Counted from the first letter of the stretch, positions 41,874 through 52,253 are shown. The stretch: DNA of 53,892 bases from Mycolicibacterium komossense (GCF_025822605.1 NZ_JACKTY010000022.1:1-53892), one strand, 5' to 3'. Numbers and translations: made by a program. The notes: generated by a model from the letters alone, not told the origin.

Positions 41874-42637
41874 TTGGAAACGAGCCCGTCGACGATCTTG
41901 TTGAAATCGGCCGTACCGAAGGACACGTACTCGGCCAGGTTGGCGTAGTCCAGCGAAGCGAGCACCGACTTCTCCAGCTGAATGTTCATCAGCCGCTTGG
42001 TGCTCTCGACGGCCTGCTGTGGCAACTCCAGGATCTTCTTGGCGCAGACGATCGCTTCGGCCAGCGGGTCGACGACGACATGGTTGGCCAAGCCGAGTTC
42101 CACTGCCCGCTGAGCCTTGATCCGCACGCCGGTCAACGCAAACTCCTTGGCCTGCAACATGCTGATCTGCGACGGCCACACCAGCGGCCCGCCGTCGGCG
42201 GCGACCAGACCGATCTGCACGTGCGGGTCGGCGAAGAACGCTGTCTCCGCCATGTAGACGATGTCGCTCAGCGCCGCCAGACTGCAGCCGAGCCCGACGG
42301 CGGGACCGTTGACCGCCGCGATCACGGGGACGCGACACCGCACCATGCCGATCACCAGGTCGCGGCCATGCTTGATGGTCTTGACGCGCAAGGCCTCATC
42401 ACCACGTAGCTCGTTGAGGTAGCTGAAGTCACCGCCGGCCGAAAACGCCCGGCCTGCACCGGTGATCACCGCGGCGCGCGCCCCGGCGTCCTCGCTGATC
42501 TCGCCCCATATCCTGGCCAACCCGACATGCAAGGCGTCGTTAACCGCGTTGAGCTCGTCGGGCCGGTTGAGAGTGATGATGCGCAGCGGGCCGTCGGCCG
42601 TGACGTCGATCTCCGCCGGCATGTCATACATCGTCAT
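41870..42637 (-). CDS. Crotonase-fold protein (enoyl-CoA hydratase/isomerase family)
   Basis: 255 residues; its ATG overlaps the ACAD stop (ATGA). The oxyanion loop is GAGRAFSAGGDFSYL. In the catalytic strand, GLGCSLAALSD has Ser119 where hydratases carry Glu, and FFADPHVQIGLVAADGG has His139 at the second Glu position. It thus lacks both classical acid/base residues and is probably an isomerase, hydrolase or lyase variant. It is last in the ligase/ACAD-pair operon. Confidence 0.85.
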   Translation of the reverse strand: MTMYDMPAEIDVTADGPLRIITLNRPDELNAVNDALHVGLARIWGEISEDAGARAAVITGAGRAFSAGGDFSYLNELRGDEALRVKTIKHGRDLVIGMVRCRVPVIAAVNGPAVGLGCSLAALSDIVYMAETAFFADPHVQIGLVAADGGPLVWPSQISMLQAKEFALTGVRIKAQRAVELGLANHVVVDPLAEAIVCAKKILELPQQAVESTKRLMNIQLEKSVLASLDYANLAEYVSFGTADFNKIVDGLVSK

Positions 42638-43737
42638 TTGACTCCTAGTCCAAGGATTCTGGCAGCAATGATGTTCTTCTGGATTTGCGACGTGCCGCCC
42701 ATGACGCTCTGCGCACGGCTGTACAAATACGCACCGAGCAGGTCCGGGTCACGGGTTCCGGTCACCGCCAGCACGGCATGTCCGACGGACTGCTCCGCCC
42801 ACGTCATCAGCAATTTGTCGATCGAGCCCTCGGACCCGTGGGACACCCCGTCGAGCTGCTCGGAGAGCCGCCGCTGCACATGGTGGGTGAGCATCTCGGT
42901 TTCGACTGCAGCCCAAGCGAGTTCGTCGGGCACCCGCTCACCCGCCTCGAACTCGTCGAGCAATTGGTGCACGGTCTTGCCGTATCGGGCCGCGAAGCCG
43001 AGCGTCGACGGTTCCCGTTCGTGGCCGACCACGGTCATGGCCAGCGGCCAGCCCTCACCGGGTCCACCGACCATCTGATCCGCCGGCACTGTCGCCCCGT
43101 CGAAGGCGACCTGACCGAACTCCTTGGTCACGCCGCTGATCATCTTCAGCGGCCGCTGTTCGATACCCGGCTGGTGCATCGAGACGATGAACGCTGAAAT
43201 TCCTTTGTGCCGCTTGGCTTCCGGGTCGGTACGCGCCAACAGCAGGCACCAGTCGGCATCATCGGAATAGCTGGTCCAGATCTTGTACCCGTTGATGACG
43301 TAGTTCTCACCGGCCTCATCCAGCACGGCGGTGGTGGTCAGCGAGGCCAGGTCGCTTCCGGCGCCCGGTTCGCTGAAGCCCTGGCACCAGCGCTCGGTAC
43401 CGTTGATCATCCCGGGCAGGAACCGCTGCTGCAGTTCCTTACCGCCGTGCCTGCCCAGGCCGGTGACGAGGTAGCCCAGGCTCGGGCGAGCCGGCGCACC
43501 CGCGCGCGTCAACTCGTCGTCGAGGATGACGTCGTAGACCGGCGGCAGGTCCTGACCGCCGTACTCCCGTGGCCAGGACAATCCGAAGAAGCCGCCGCCG
43601 TAGAGGGCGCGGTGCCACTCCCCTGCCTTGGCCCAGTACTCGTCACCGGACGTCGGGAAACTTCTCGCATGCTCGGACAGCCAAGCGCGCAACCGCTCGC
43701 GGAAGGCGGCCTCGTCCGGCGAGTCACGAAAGTCCAA
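42634..43737 (-). CDS. Acyl-CoA dehydrogenase, large subunit of a heteromeric pair
   Basis: 367 residues from a TTG with GGAGGAG upstream, all inside the end of the previous gene (14-bp overlap). Motifs: GFSEPGAGSDLASLTTT, GYKIWTSYSDDADW and a C-terminal VMGGTSQIQKNIIAARILGLGVK-like tail. The small ACAD that precedes it is the probable partner. No ATG or GTG fits the N-terminus, so TTG is accepted. Confidence 0.88.
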   Translation of the reverse strand: MDFRDSPDEAAFRERLRAWLSEHARSFPTSGDEYWAKAGEWHRALYGGGFFGLSWPREYGGQDLPPVYDVILDDELTRAGAPARPSLGYLVTGLGRHGGKELQQRFLPGMINGTERWCQGFSEPGAGSDLASLTTTAVLDEAGENYVINGYKIWTSYSDDADWCLLLARTDPEAKRHKGISAFIVSMHQPGIEQRPLKMISGVTKEFGQVAFDGATVPADQMVGGPGEGWPLAMTVVGHEREPSTLGFAARYGKTVHQLLDEFEAGERVPDELAWAAVETEMLTHHVQRRLSEQLDGVSHGSEGSIDKLLMTWAEQSVGHAVLAVTGTRDPDLLGAYLYSRAQSVMGGTSQIQKNIIAARILGLGVK

Positions 43738-44629
43738 AATCGATCTCCTCCAGCTTGACGGGCAGAAGCTCCGTCGCGGTCAGCGCGCGACGGAGATAGA
43801 TGTGAGCCAGGCACTCCCAGGTGTTGCCGATACCGCCGTGCACCTGGATCGAGGTTTCACAGACGGTCCGCGCGGTGCGTGCGCAGTAGACCTTCGCGAT
43901 CCGGGCGGACCGGATCGCCTCTGCCGGCGCGAGTTCGTCGACGGCCCATGCAGCGTGCCGCACGATGCTGACGGAACCCTCGATGAGCGCGGCGCTTTCG
44001 GCCAGCAGATGTGCGACGGCCTGGTAGGAGCCGATCGCGTTGCCGTACTGCTCACGGATTTTCGCGTAGTCGGCGGCCAGCGCGAGTGCACCCCGCGAGA
44101 CACCGACCAGATCCGCCGCCGTCGCAGCCAGAGCCAGCGCGTACCAGCGGGCGGCGGCCTGATCACCGAGCGCGCCGATGACCGACGGTTCGGATTCCAC
44201 GGCAGCGACGGACCGGCTGAGGTCGACGCCGCGCTGCGCTACGCCGAGGTCGGCGGCCAGAACGGCGCTGTCCCGCAACAGAAGCGCGCGGTGGTACCCC
44301 CTGGCGTCGATCGCCTTCCCGTCGATGATGACGGTGGCCGGGCCCGGGTCGGCGTCGAGGTGGCGGATCAGGTCATCGGCCAGCACCGGTCCGAGGAACG
44401 GTGCATCCACCAGCCCGCGGCCGAACTCCTCGACGACGATCGCGACCTCGACACCGGATGCCTCGTCCGAGCGCAACGAGCGCCAGCCGGTGGCCCCGAT
44501 CTGCTTGTCCAGTCGCGCAATGCGACTTTCGTCGTCGAGTTCAGCAACCGAACCGGGACCGAGGTCGTCGGCCAGTTTGGCTGCCGCGTCCCGCAATTGC
44601 TGTTGTTCAGTAGTCAGACGAACGTCCAT
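43724..44629 (-). CDS. Acyl-CoA dehydrogenase, small partner subunit
   Basis: 301 residues. Helical N-terminus (LTTEQQQLRDAAAKLADDLG), shortened middle domain without SEPGxGSD, then AKIREQYGNAIGSYQAVAHLLAES and QVHGGIGNTWECLAHIYLRRA. Subunit type as at 36920. Its start overlaps the ligase gene end by 23 bp, so the ligase, small ACAD, large ACAD and crotonase are one coupled operon. Confidence 0.88.
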   Translation of the reverse strand: MDVRLTTEQQQLRDAAAKLADDLGPGSVAELDDESRIARLDKQIGATGWRSLRSDEASGVEVAIVVEEFGRGLVDAPFLGPVLADDLIRHLDADPGPATVIIDGKAIDARGYHRALLLRDSAVLAADLGVAQRGVDLSRSVAAVESEPSVIGALGDQAAARWYALALAATAADLVGVSRGALALAADYAKIREQYGNAIGSYQAVAHLLAESAALIEGSVSIVRHAAWAVDELAPAEAIRSARIAKVYCARTARTVCETSIQVHGGIGNTWECLAHIYLRRALTATELLPVKLEEIDFGLS

Positions 44630-46088
44630 GGCGCTCCTTCAGCACGCGACGCAAAGCCTTACCCGAGGGCAGGCGCGGAATCTCCGGAACGAAGACGATC
44701 TCGCTCGGACGTTTGTAGGACGACAGCCGCTCACCGACCCAGGCGATGAGTCCGGCCTCGTCGACCGGCCCGCGCACTGGGTCGCGCAAGGTGATCGCCG
44801 CCATCACTGCTTCCCCGTCGGCCTCATCGGGCACGCCGAATACGGCGCAGTCCGCCACCGCGGGATGGCCGTGCAGCACAGCCTCGACTTCGGCGGGTGC
44901 GACCTGGAAGCCGCGCACCTTGATCATCTCCTTGGCACGGTCGGTGATCCGCAAATAGCCGCCCGTGTCGAGGTGGCCGACGTCGCCGGTGCGGTACCAG
45001 CCGTCGTGAAATGCTGGTGCCGTAGCGCTGTCCGGAAGATAGCCGGCCATCATCGAATTCGACTGTGCCTCAATCTCACCGACCTCATCGGGCGCAAGCT
45101 CCTGGCCGGTCTCCAGCGAGACCACGCGCAGGCTGACACCGGGCACGGCGCGCCCCACGTTGTCCAGCCGGGCGCCGGCGATCTCGTTGCAGGTGAGCAC
45201 GGGTAGCTCACTGGCGCCGTAGGCCGTGACCCAGGTGACGCCGGTCCGCCTGGTGACAGCCTCGGCGACGCTGACGGTCACCGGGGTCGCGCACCACAGG
45301 AGGTAGCGCAGGGAGGACAAGTCGAAGTTCTCCAGCGTCGGGTGCGAGGCCATCGCCAGCGCGATGGGGGCCACTGCCATCTCGACCGTGATGCCATCGG
45401 ACTCGATATGAGCGAGGAGCTGGTCGATGTCGAACCGGCGGTGCAGCCGCAGCCAGCCGCCGGCCTGCAGGACGGTCACGATGTTGAGCAGCCCCAGGAT
45501 GTGACTCGGCGGTGTGACGATCTGCATCCGGTCCCGAGCCCCCAGCTGTAGTGCCGAAGCCCACTGCTGCACGGCGAGGCCAAAGCCGGCATGGCTGTGC
45601 CGGACCGCTTTTGGCATCCCGGTGGTGCCCGAACTGAAGACGAGGACCGCGTCATCTCCTGGCGCACGAGCCGGCCGAGACGGCGCCTGGGCCACCGCAG
45701 CGATCGGCTCGTCGAGGTGCAGCATCGGCATCAGTTCGGCCAGCAGCGGCTGGTCGCCGACCGCATGCTCGGGCCGGGTGAGTGCCAGAGCGTGCTCGAC
45801 TTCGCCGCGCTTCCAGGACGGGCTGATCAACACGACGGCAGCACCGAGGCGCCAAATCGCCCGCAGGGCTATCACGAACTCGGGCCGGTTGGACGACATC
45901 AGCGCGACCCGTTGCCCGTGGGTCACCCCGCGGCGGTCCAACGTCTCAACCAGTCCGTCGGTCAACGCGCCCAATTCCGAACGGCGATACTGGCGGTCCT
46001 CGAAGGCCAGCACCCAAGGGTCGGCATCGCGGCGTCCCAGGGTCTCCTGGGACGCCCCCTCGATTGCTGGAAACGACGCTGAAGTCAT
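44607..46088 (-). CDS. AMP-forming acyl-CoA synthetase
   Basis: 493 residues with the full ANL set: P-loop FSSGTTGMPKAV, YGASELPV, YRTGDVG, DRAKEMIKVRGFQVAPAEVE, and the C-terminal PRLPSGKALRR Lys. It activates a carboxylic acid with ATP and CoA. It is the first gene of the leftward ligase/ACAD/crotonase operon, so its product is likely the substrate of the following heteromeric ACAD. The operator lies 24 bases before its start. No other CoA ligase is encoded in the window; the remaining activation seems to rely on CaiB CoA-transferases. Confidence 0.92.
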   Translation of the reverse strand: MTSASFPAIEGASQETLGRRDADPWVLAFEDRQYRRSELGALTDGLVETLDRRGVTHGQRVALMSSNRPEFVIALRAIWRLGAAVVLISPSWKRGEVEHALALTRPEHAVGDQPLLAELMPMLHLDEPIAAVAQAPSRPARAPGDDAVLVFSSGTTGMPKAVRHSHAGFGLAVQQWASALQLGARDRMQIVTPPSHILGLLNIVTVLQAGGWLRLHRRFDIDQLLAHIESDGITVEMAVAPIALAMASHPTLENFDLSSLRYLLWCATPVTVSVAEAVTRRTGVTWVTAYGASELPVLTCNEIAGARLDNVGRAVPGVSLRVVSLETGQELAPDEVGEIEAQSNSMMAGYLPDSATAPAFHDGWYRTGDVGHLDTGGYLRITDRAKEMIKVRGFQVAPAEVEAVLHGHPAVADCAVFGVPDEADGEAVMAAITLRDPVRGPVDEAGLIAWVGERLSSYKRPSEIVFVPEIPRLPSGKALRRVLKERHGRSSDY

Positions 46089-46112
46089 ACTGAGAGGATC
46101 CTATCGCTCTGT

Positions 46113-46127
46113 GAGAATATTATTCTC
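46113..46127. promoter_or_regulatory. Operator, perfect copy (ligase / 2Fe-2S ferredoxin)
   Basis: GAGAATATTATTCTC, 12 of 12 arm positions, centre TATTAT. Symmetry extends three bases on each side (46110-46130, TGT...ACA), making it the longest copy. It lies 24 bases from the ligase start and 37 from the ferredoxin start. Confidence 0.87.
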
Positions 46128-46164
46128 ACAGGGGCAGAATTGACATACCAAAAGAGGAGGCGTG

Positions 46165-46494
46165 GTGACGAGACCTTCGTCCGGCAGTACCGCACCTGCG
46201 GCACCCGACACCGCCAACGGCCCGGCGACGGCACTCATCCAGCTCGACGGCAAGACCGTCGCCGCCGCCATTCGCCCCGGCGAGACCCTGCTGGAGATCG
46301 CCAGGCTTGCCGGAATGGCACCGCCATTCTCCTGCGAGGCGGGCAACTGCGGTACCTGCATGGCCAAGGTGACCGAGGGCTCAGCGACCATGCGGGTCAA
46401 CGACGCGCTCGACGATGACGAAGTCGCGGACGGTTACACATTGACCTGCCAGGCCATTCCCGATGGTCCCCTGACCGTCAACTACGACGAGTGA
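46165..46494 (+). CDS. Plant-type [2Fe-2S] ferredoxin
   Basis: 109 residues from the second of two adjacent GTGs, which sits 4 bases after GAGGAGG; the first GTG is too close to that site. Ligands are Cys57, Cys62, Cys65 and Cys95 (CEAGNCGTC...LTCQA). A roughly 20-residue Ser/Ala/Pro-rich extension precedes the domain. It resembles the C-terminal ferredoxin domain of oxygenase reductases such as KshB but has no flavin domain. Likely donor for the Rieske oxygenase at 30426. Its end overlaps the convergent CoA-transferase by 13 bp. Confidence 0.88.
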   Translation: MTRPSSGSTAPAAPDTANGPATALIQLDGKTVAAAIRPGETLLEIARLAGMAPPFSCEAGNCGTCMAKVTEGSATMRVNDALDDDEVADGYTLTCQAIPDGPLTVNYDE

Positions 46495-47546
46495 GCCGGC
46501 AGCTCGCCGTGCTGCCCCAAGGCAGGCGGCGGCCGGTACTCCGGGCGATACCCGTCGACGCGAATCGAGCTGCCGACCAGCCGGTAAGCACCGGCTGACA
46601 CGATGGCCTCGGGGGTGGCCTCAAGCGCCTCGGGCAGCGTCCGTACCGCAGCAGCCGGGATGCCCAGTGGCCGCAGCCGGGCTTCCCACTCGATCGCGGT
46701 GTCGTTCGCCAGGGCCGAGGAAACCAGTGCCAGCACCTCTTCGCGCCGCGCCGACCGCTCGGCCATCGTCGGATACGGCAGCCGATCGCCGGCGATCCCC
46801 GCCTCGGTCGCGAACAGTCGCCAGAACGCGTCGTGGGTGACGAACAATGCCAGATACCCCTCGACGGTCGGAAACAGCTGAGCGGGAACGTAAAACGAAT
46901 GCGCCCCGTTGGGATAGCGCTTCGGCTCGATACCGTCGTTGAGGTAAGCCGCTGCCCGATAGTTCAACTGCGACAGCATCACGTCGCGCAGCGAAACATC
47001 CACCTGCCCGCCGGAACCGGAAACGATCTGCGCCAGCAGACCCAGTGCCGCAGTCAATCCCGTGGAGTTGTCGGCCGAGGAGTACCCAGGCAGGGTCGGT
47101 GGGCTCTTGGGGTCCCCCGTGAGCGTTGCGATACCCGTGGCGGCCTGGACGATGTAGTCGAAGGCAGGATCGTCGCCGCCGTACAGCCCGAAGCCGGTGA
47201 GCGCGACGCAGACGATCTTCTCGTTGAACCGGCGCAAGGCCCGATAGGTCAGGCCGAGTTTGTGGATGGTCGACGGTTTCTGATTCACCAGCAGCGCATG
47301 CGATTGCGCCACCAGTTCCCCGAGCCGCCGCTGACCTTCATCGGTGTTCAGGTCGAGGCAGATGCTGCGCTTGCCCCGGTTGAGGCTGGCGAAGTAGCTG
47401 TCGCTGACCTGGCGGGAGATGTCACCCGCGAGTGGTTCGATCTTGGTGACCTCGGCCCCGAGGTCGGCCAGCATCATCGTGGCGTACGGGCCGGCCAGCA
47501 TGGTGCCCACCTCGAGAATCCGGATAGCGGCCAGCGGCCCGTTCAC
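46482..47546 (-). CDS. Class III (CaiB/BaiF family) CoA-transferase
   Basis: 354 residues, shorter than the other two copies. Motifs: ILEVGTMLAGPYATMMLADLGAEV-like start, NRGKRSICLDL, and catalytic Asp159 in SSADNSTG. It is last in the mutase operon and overlaps the LLM oxidoreductase by 4 bp. It may load or unload CoA on the mutase substrate or product. Confidence 0.88.
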   Translation of the reverse strand: MNGPLAAIRILEVGTMLAGPYATMMLADLGAEVTKIEPLAGDISRQVSDSYFASLNRGKRSICLDLNTDEGQRRLGELVAQSHALLVNQKPSTIHKLGLTYRALRRFNEKIVCVALTGFGLYGGDDPAFDYIVQAATGIATLTGDPKSPPTLPGYSSADNSTGLTAALGLLAQIVSGSGGQVDVSLRDVMLSQLNYRAAAYLNDGIEPKRYPNGAHSFYVPAQLFPTVEGYLALFVTHDAFWRLFATEAGIAGDRLPYPTMAERSARREEVLALVSSALANDTAIEWEARLRPLGIPAAAVRTLPEALEATPEAIVSAGAYRLVGSSIRVDGYRPEYRPPPALGQHGELPAHSS

Positions 47547-48499
47547 TGCACTGCTCTGGCGAGGTCGGCGATCACTTCCCTGGTGCGGTACTTGGACGCG
47601 ACGAGTTCGTCACGAGTGTCGCCGATCGGCAACAGGCGCACCGACAGATCCGTCACGCCTGCATCGGCAAAGGCCCTGAAGCGCTTCAGGATTGACTCCT
47701 CATCACCGGCAGCGCAGAGATCACCGACCGTGCGGGCGTCACCCCGGTCGAGCAGGCGCTGGTAGTTGGGCGACGTCTCGGCCTCGGCCAGGATCCGGTT
47801 GGCCCGGTCCTTGGCGGCATCGATCTCGGAATTGGCGCACAGGCAGACCGGAATACCCGCCACGATCCGCGGTGCCGGTTTGCCGGCGTGGGCTGCCGCC
47901 TTGGTGATCTTGGGCGCGATGTGATCCCCGATGGCCTTCTCGTCGGCCATCCACAGGCTGGTGCCGTCGGCGTACTCACCGGCGATCTGCAGCATCACCG
48001 GCCCGAGCGCGGCCACCAGGACGGGCATCTTGGTCTCGGCCCCGAGCACTGTGGGATTGTGCACGGTGAACGTGTGATTCTCCACATCGACCGGGCCGGG
48101 CCCGGCTATCGCCGCGTTCAACACCTGTAAGTAATCGCGGGTGTAGGCGGCCGGCTTGTCGTACGGCAGGCCCAGCATGTCCCGAATGATCCAGTGATGC
48201 GATGGCCCGACCCCTAGCGCCAGCCGCCCGCCCGAGACGGCATGCACCGAAAGGGCCTGGCGAGCAAGCGCAATGGGATGCTGCGCCGGTAGCGGTACCA
48301 CGGCCGTGCCGAGTTCGATTCGCGTGCTGTGCGACGCCATCAGCGCCACCATGGTCAACAGATCGAAATCGTCGGGCACCTGCGGCATCCACGCGGTGGA
48401 CAGGCCCGCCGAGTCGGCCCACTCGATATCGGCGATCAGCTTCTGCACCTTGCGGGCCATACCGCCGCGCTCGGCCCCGATCATCACGCCCAGTCTCAT
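47543..48499 (-). CDS. LLM-class, probably F420-dependent oxidoreductase
   Basis: 318 residues of the luciferase-like TIM barrel: MRLGVMIGAERGG, WADSAGLSTAWMPQ, RIELGTAVVPLPAQHPIALARQA-like, and GRLALGVGPSHHWI. In mycobacteria this branch mostly uses F420. It overlaps the B12-binding subunit gene and the CoA-transferase gene by 4 bp each. It could reduce an enoyl or oxidise a hydroxyl group of the mutase substrate or product. Cofactor choice is inferred. Confidence 0.85.
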   Translation of the reverse strand: MRLGVMIGAERGGMARKVQKLIADIEWADSAGLSTAWMPQVPDDFDLLTMVALMASHSTRIELGTAVVPLPAQHPIALARQALSVHAVSGGRLALGVGPSHHWIIRDMLGLPYDKPAAYTRDYLQVLNAAIAGPGPVDVENHTFTVHNPTVLGAETKMPVLVAALGPVMLQIAGEYADGTSLWMADEKAIGDHIAPKITKAAAHAGKPAPRIVAGIPVCLCANSEIDAAKDRANRILAEAETSPNYQRLLDRGDARTVGDLCAAGDEESILKRFRAFADAGVTDLSVRLLPIGDTRDELVASKYRTREVIADLARAVQ

Positions 48500-48900
48500 T
48501 GCTCGGAAACCCTTTCCGCGGTCAACACCCGCACGCCGGTCACCAGGTCCTCCAGCGATGTACCGGTCGGGAACACCGCCGCGGCTCCCGCCGCCGTCAG
48601 CTTCGCCACATCGGCCTGTGGGATGGTTCCGCCGACCACCACCGCGATATCGGCTGCGTCAGCGGCTTTCAGCGCATCGACGACTCGAGTGGTGAGCGCG
48701 AGATGGGCACCGGAGAGGATGCTCAGCCCGACGACGGCGACATCTTCCTGCAGAGCGATCGAGACGATGTCCTCGATGCGCTGCCGGATGCCGCTGTAGA
48801 TCACCTCGAATCCGGCGTCGCGCAACGTGCGTGCGACGATCTTGGCGCCGCGGTCATGTCCGTCCAGGCCCGGTTTGGCCACCAATATGCGAGCACTCAT
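48496..48900 (-). CDS. B12-binding small subunit of an acyl-CoA mutase
   Basis: 134 residues. The cobalamin motif is GLDGHDRGAK (Asp13-x-His15-x-x-Gly18), with GLSILSG and VVVGGTIP completing the pattern. It is the separate small subunit seen with isobutyryl-CoA-type mutases. The large subunit gene ends 15 bases upstream. Confidence 0.93.
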   Translation of the reverse strand: MSARILVAKPGLDGHDRGAKIVARTLRDAGFEVIYSGIRQRIEDIVSIALQEDVAVVGLSILSGAHLALTTRVVDALKAADAADIAVVVGGTIPQADVAKLTAAGAAAVFPTGTSLEDLVTGVRVLTAERVSEQ

Positions 48901-48915
48901 CAGAACACTCCCCTT

Positions 48916-50526
<1,611 letters not shown>

Positions 50527-50634
50527 TTGAACCACGTGGATAACGTACTTGCAAAAAAAGAGAATGCCAATACCATCGCTTGTTGGCGAACGGCCGGGAC
50601 AGCCCGGCGGTAGCCGGTCGACCCCGGGAGATGA

Positions 50635-51480
50635 ATGGCCGAGAACAGCAGTTCCCTGCACGACCGCACCCTCGTCATCTCCGGCGCCAGCCGCGGGATC
50701 GGCTTGGCCATCGCGATCGGGGCCGCCCGCCGGGGAGCCAACGTGGTGCTCCTGGCCAAGACCGCCGAACCGCACCCCAAACTCAAGGGCACGGTCTACA
50801 CCGCGGCCGAGGACATCGAGTCCGCCGGCGGTCAGGCCGCAGCCGTCGTCGGCGACGTGCGCAAGGAAGAGGATGTCCAGCACGCCGTCGACACCGCGGT
50901 GGAACGCTTCGGCGGCGTCGACATCTGCGTCAACAACGCCAGCGCCATCGCGACCGAGGGCAGCCAAGAGCTCTCGGCCAAAAAGTACGACCTGATGCAG
51001 GACATCAACTGCCGTGGCACGTTCCTGCTGACCAGGGCGTGCCTACCTCACCTGCGGAAGTCGTCGAACGCTCACGTCCTGACGATCTCGCCGCCGATCA
51101 ACCTGAGCCCCTACTGGCTGGGCCGGCACCCGTCCTACACGCTGTCCAAATACGGAATGACACTGCTCGCACTGGGCTGGGCCGAAGAGTTCCGCGCGCG
51201 AGAAGGACGATCCGGAGTCGCCTCGAACTGTCTGTGGCCGCAGACCTATATCGCCACCGCGGCGGTCACCAGCATGTCCGACGGCAGCACCTTGGCCGCG
51301 TCGTCCCGCACTCCGGAGATCATGGCCGATGCCGCCGTCGAGATCCTGTCCCGCCCAGCGCCAGAGACCACCGGTCAGTGCTTCATCGACGCCGACCTGT
51401 TGATCGAATCCGGCGTGACCGATCTGTCCCGTTACGGCGGCGGCGATCAGCCCATTCCCGACCTTTTCCTCGACCTCTGA
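50635..51480 (+). CDS. SDR-family oxidoreductase (HSDL2-like)
   Basis: 281 residues, ATG at 50635 with GGGAG before it. Rossmann ISGASRGIGLAIAIGAARRGANVVLLAKTA, a long insertion before GDVRKEEDV, and a catalytic SYTLSKYGM Tyr/Lys near residues 180-184; the preceding strand has LTISPPINLSP. This is the HSDL2-like branch, of uncertain substrate and often linked to lipid metabolism. It diverges from the mutase operon. The 108-base gap holds only an operator half-site (GAGAATGCC at 50560). Confidence 0.87.
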   Translation: MAENSSSLHDRTLVISGASRGIGLAIAIGAARRGANVVLLAKTAEPHPKLKGTVYTAAEDIESAGGQAAAVVGDVRKEEDVQHAVDTAVERFGGVDICVNNASAIATEGSQELSAKKYDLMQDINCRGTFLLTRACLPHLRKSSNAHVLTISPPINLSPYWLGRHPSYTLSKYGMTLLALGWAEEFRAREGRSGVASNCLWPQTYIATAAVTSMSDGSTLAASSRTPEIMADAAVEILSRPAPETTGQCFIDADLLIESGVTDLSRYGGGDQPIPDLFLDL

Positions 51481-51569
51481 CGCGCAGATGGCGATCCCCA
51501 CCGGCGCAGCCGCACGTCCTCAGGGTCGGCCGGACGAGCGATTCGACGGAAACAACCATCGCGCACTAA

Positions 51570-51584
51570 GAGAAGGTTATTCTC
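51570..51584. promoter_or_regulatory. Operator copy, one mismatch (TetR/cyclase operon)
   Basis: GAGAAGGTTATTCTC, 11 of 12 arm positions, 30 bases before the TetR GTG at 51615. Confidence 0.68.
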
Positions 51585-51614
51585 GAATATGCGAACGGCC
51601 CGGATGGTGTCGGC

Positions 51615-52253
51615 GTGACGGTGAACAGCCGGACCGCGCCCGCGGTCGAGCGAGCCCTGGCCGAGCGCAGGCGCACCGCCGAAGAAGTGGACCGGATTCT
51701 GACCGCTGCGGTCCGGGTGATGGCACGCTCGGCGCCGGAACCACCCAAGGTCAGCGAGATCATCGTGGAGGCGGGCAGCTGCAACAAAGCGTTCTATCGC
51801 CACTTCGGTGGTAAGGACGATCTCCTTCTGGCCGTGATGCAGCGCGGCATCGCCGTCGTCGCCGCGCTGCTCGAGGAGCAGATGAGCCGCGAGTCCGATC
51901 CGGCGGTGAAGGTCGCCCGATGGGTGCAAGGCCTGCTCGCCCAGGTCACCGACCCGCACATGTTCAGCATGTGTGCGGCCACCGTCGCGCAGATGTCGGC
52001 CAGTGCACACCGCCAGGCGTCCGACGACGACGTCATGCGACCGCTTCGGGAGTTGCTGAGCGAGCCGATCGAGCGAATGGGCCGGACTGACCCGGACCGC
52101 GACGCCGACGCGGTGTTCCACTGCACGATGGGCACATTGCGTCGCTACGTCGGCTCGGAGCGACGGCCGCCCCCGGCGGACGTCGACCACCTGGTGCAGT
52201 TCTGCCTCAGCGGCATCGGGGTGGCGACGGGGATCAGGGCACGGGTTGGGTGA
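51615..52253 (+). CDS. TetR-family transcriptional regulator
   Basis: 212 residues from a GTG. The HTH reads KVSEIIVEAGSCNKAFYRHFGGKDDLLLAVMQRG (about 45-78). The N-terminus is basic and Ala/Arg-rich. The stop overlaps the adenylate cyclase GTG by 4 bp. An operator copy precedes it, so it may be a target of the regulon, or the regulator itself; the TetR at 38116 has stronger positional support. Confidence 0.87.
   Translation: MTVNSRTAPAVERALAERRRTAEEVDRILTAAVRVMARSAPEPPKVSEIIVEAGSCNKAFYRHFGGKDDLLLAVMQRGIAVVAALLEEQMSRESDPAVKVARWVQGLLAQVTDPHMFSMCAATVAQMSASAHRQASDDDVMRPLRELLSEPIERMGRTDPDRDADAVFHCTMGTLRRYVGSERRPPPADVDHLVQFCLSGIGVATGIRARVG

Noticed and set aside
46110..46130. TGTGA...TCACA palindrome as a Crp site
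   Set aside because: The half-sites are separated by 11 bases, not the 6 of a Crp box, and the inner bases match the shared GAGAAT-N3-ATTCTC operator.
48067..48081. GAACGTGTGATTCTC as another operator copy
   Set aside because: It lies inside the LLM oxidoreductase coding sequence and the left arm matches poorly. Treated as chance.
50560..50574. GAGAATGCCAATACC before the mutase and SDR as an operator
   Set aside because: Only one arm matches; three mismatches in the other. Noted as a half-site but not called.
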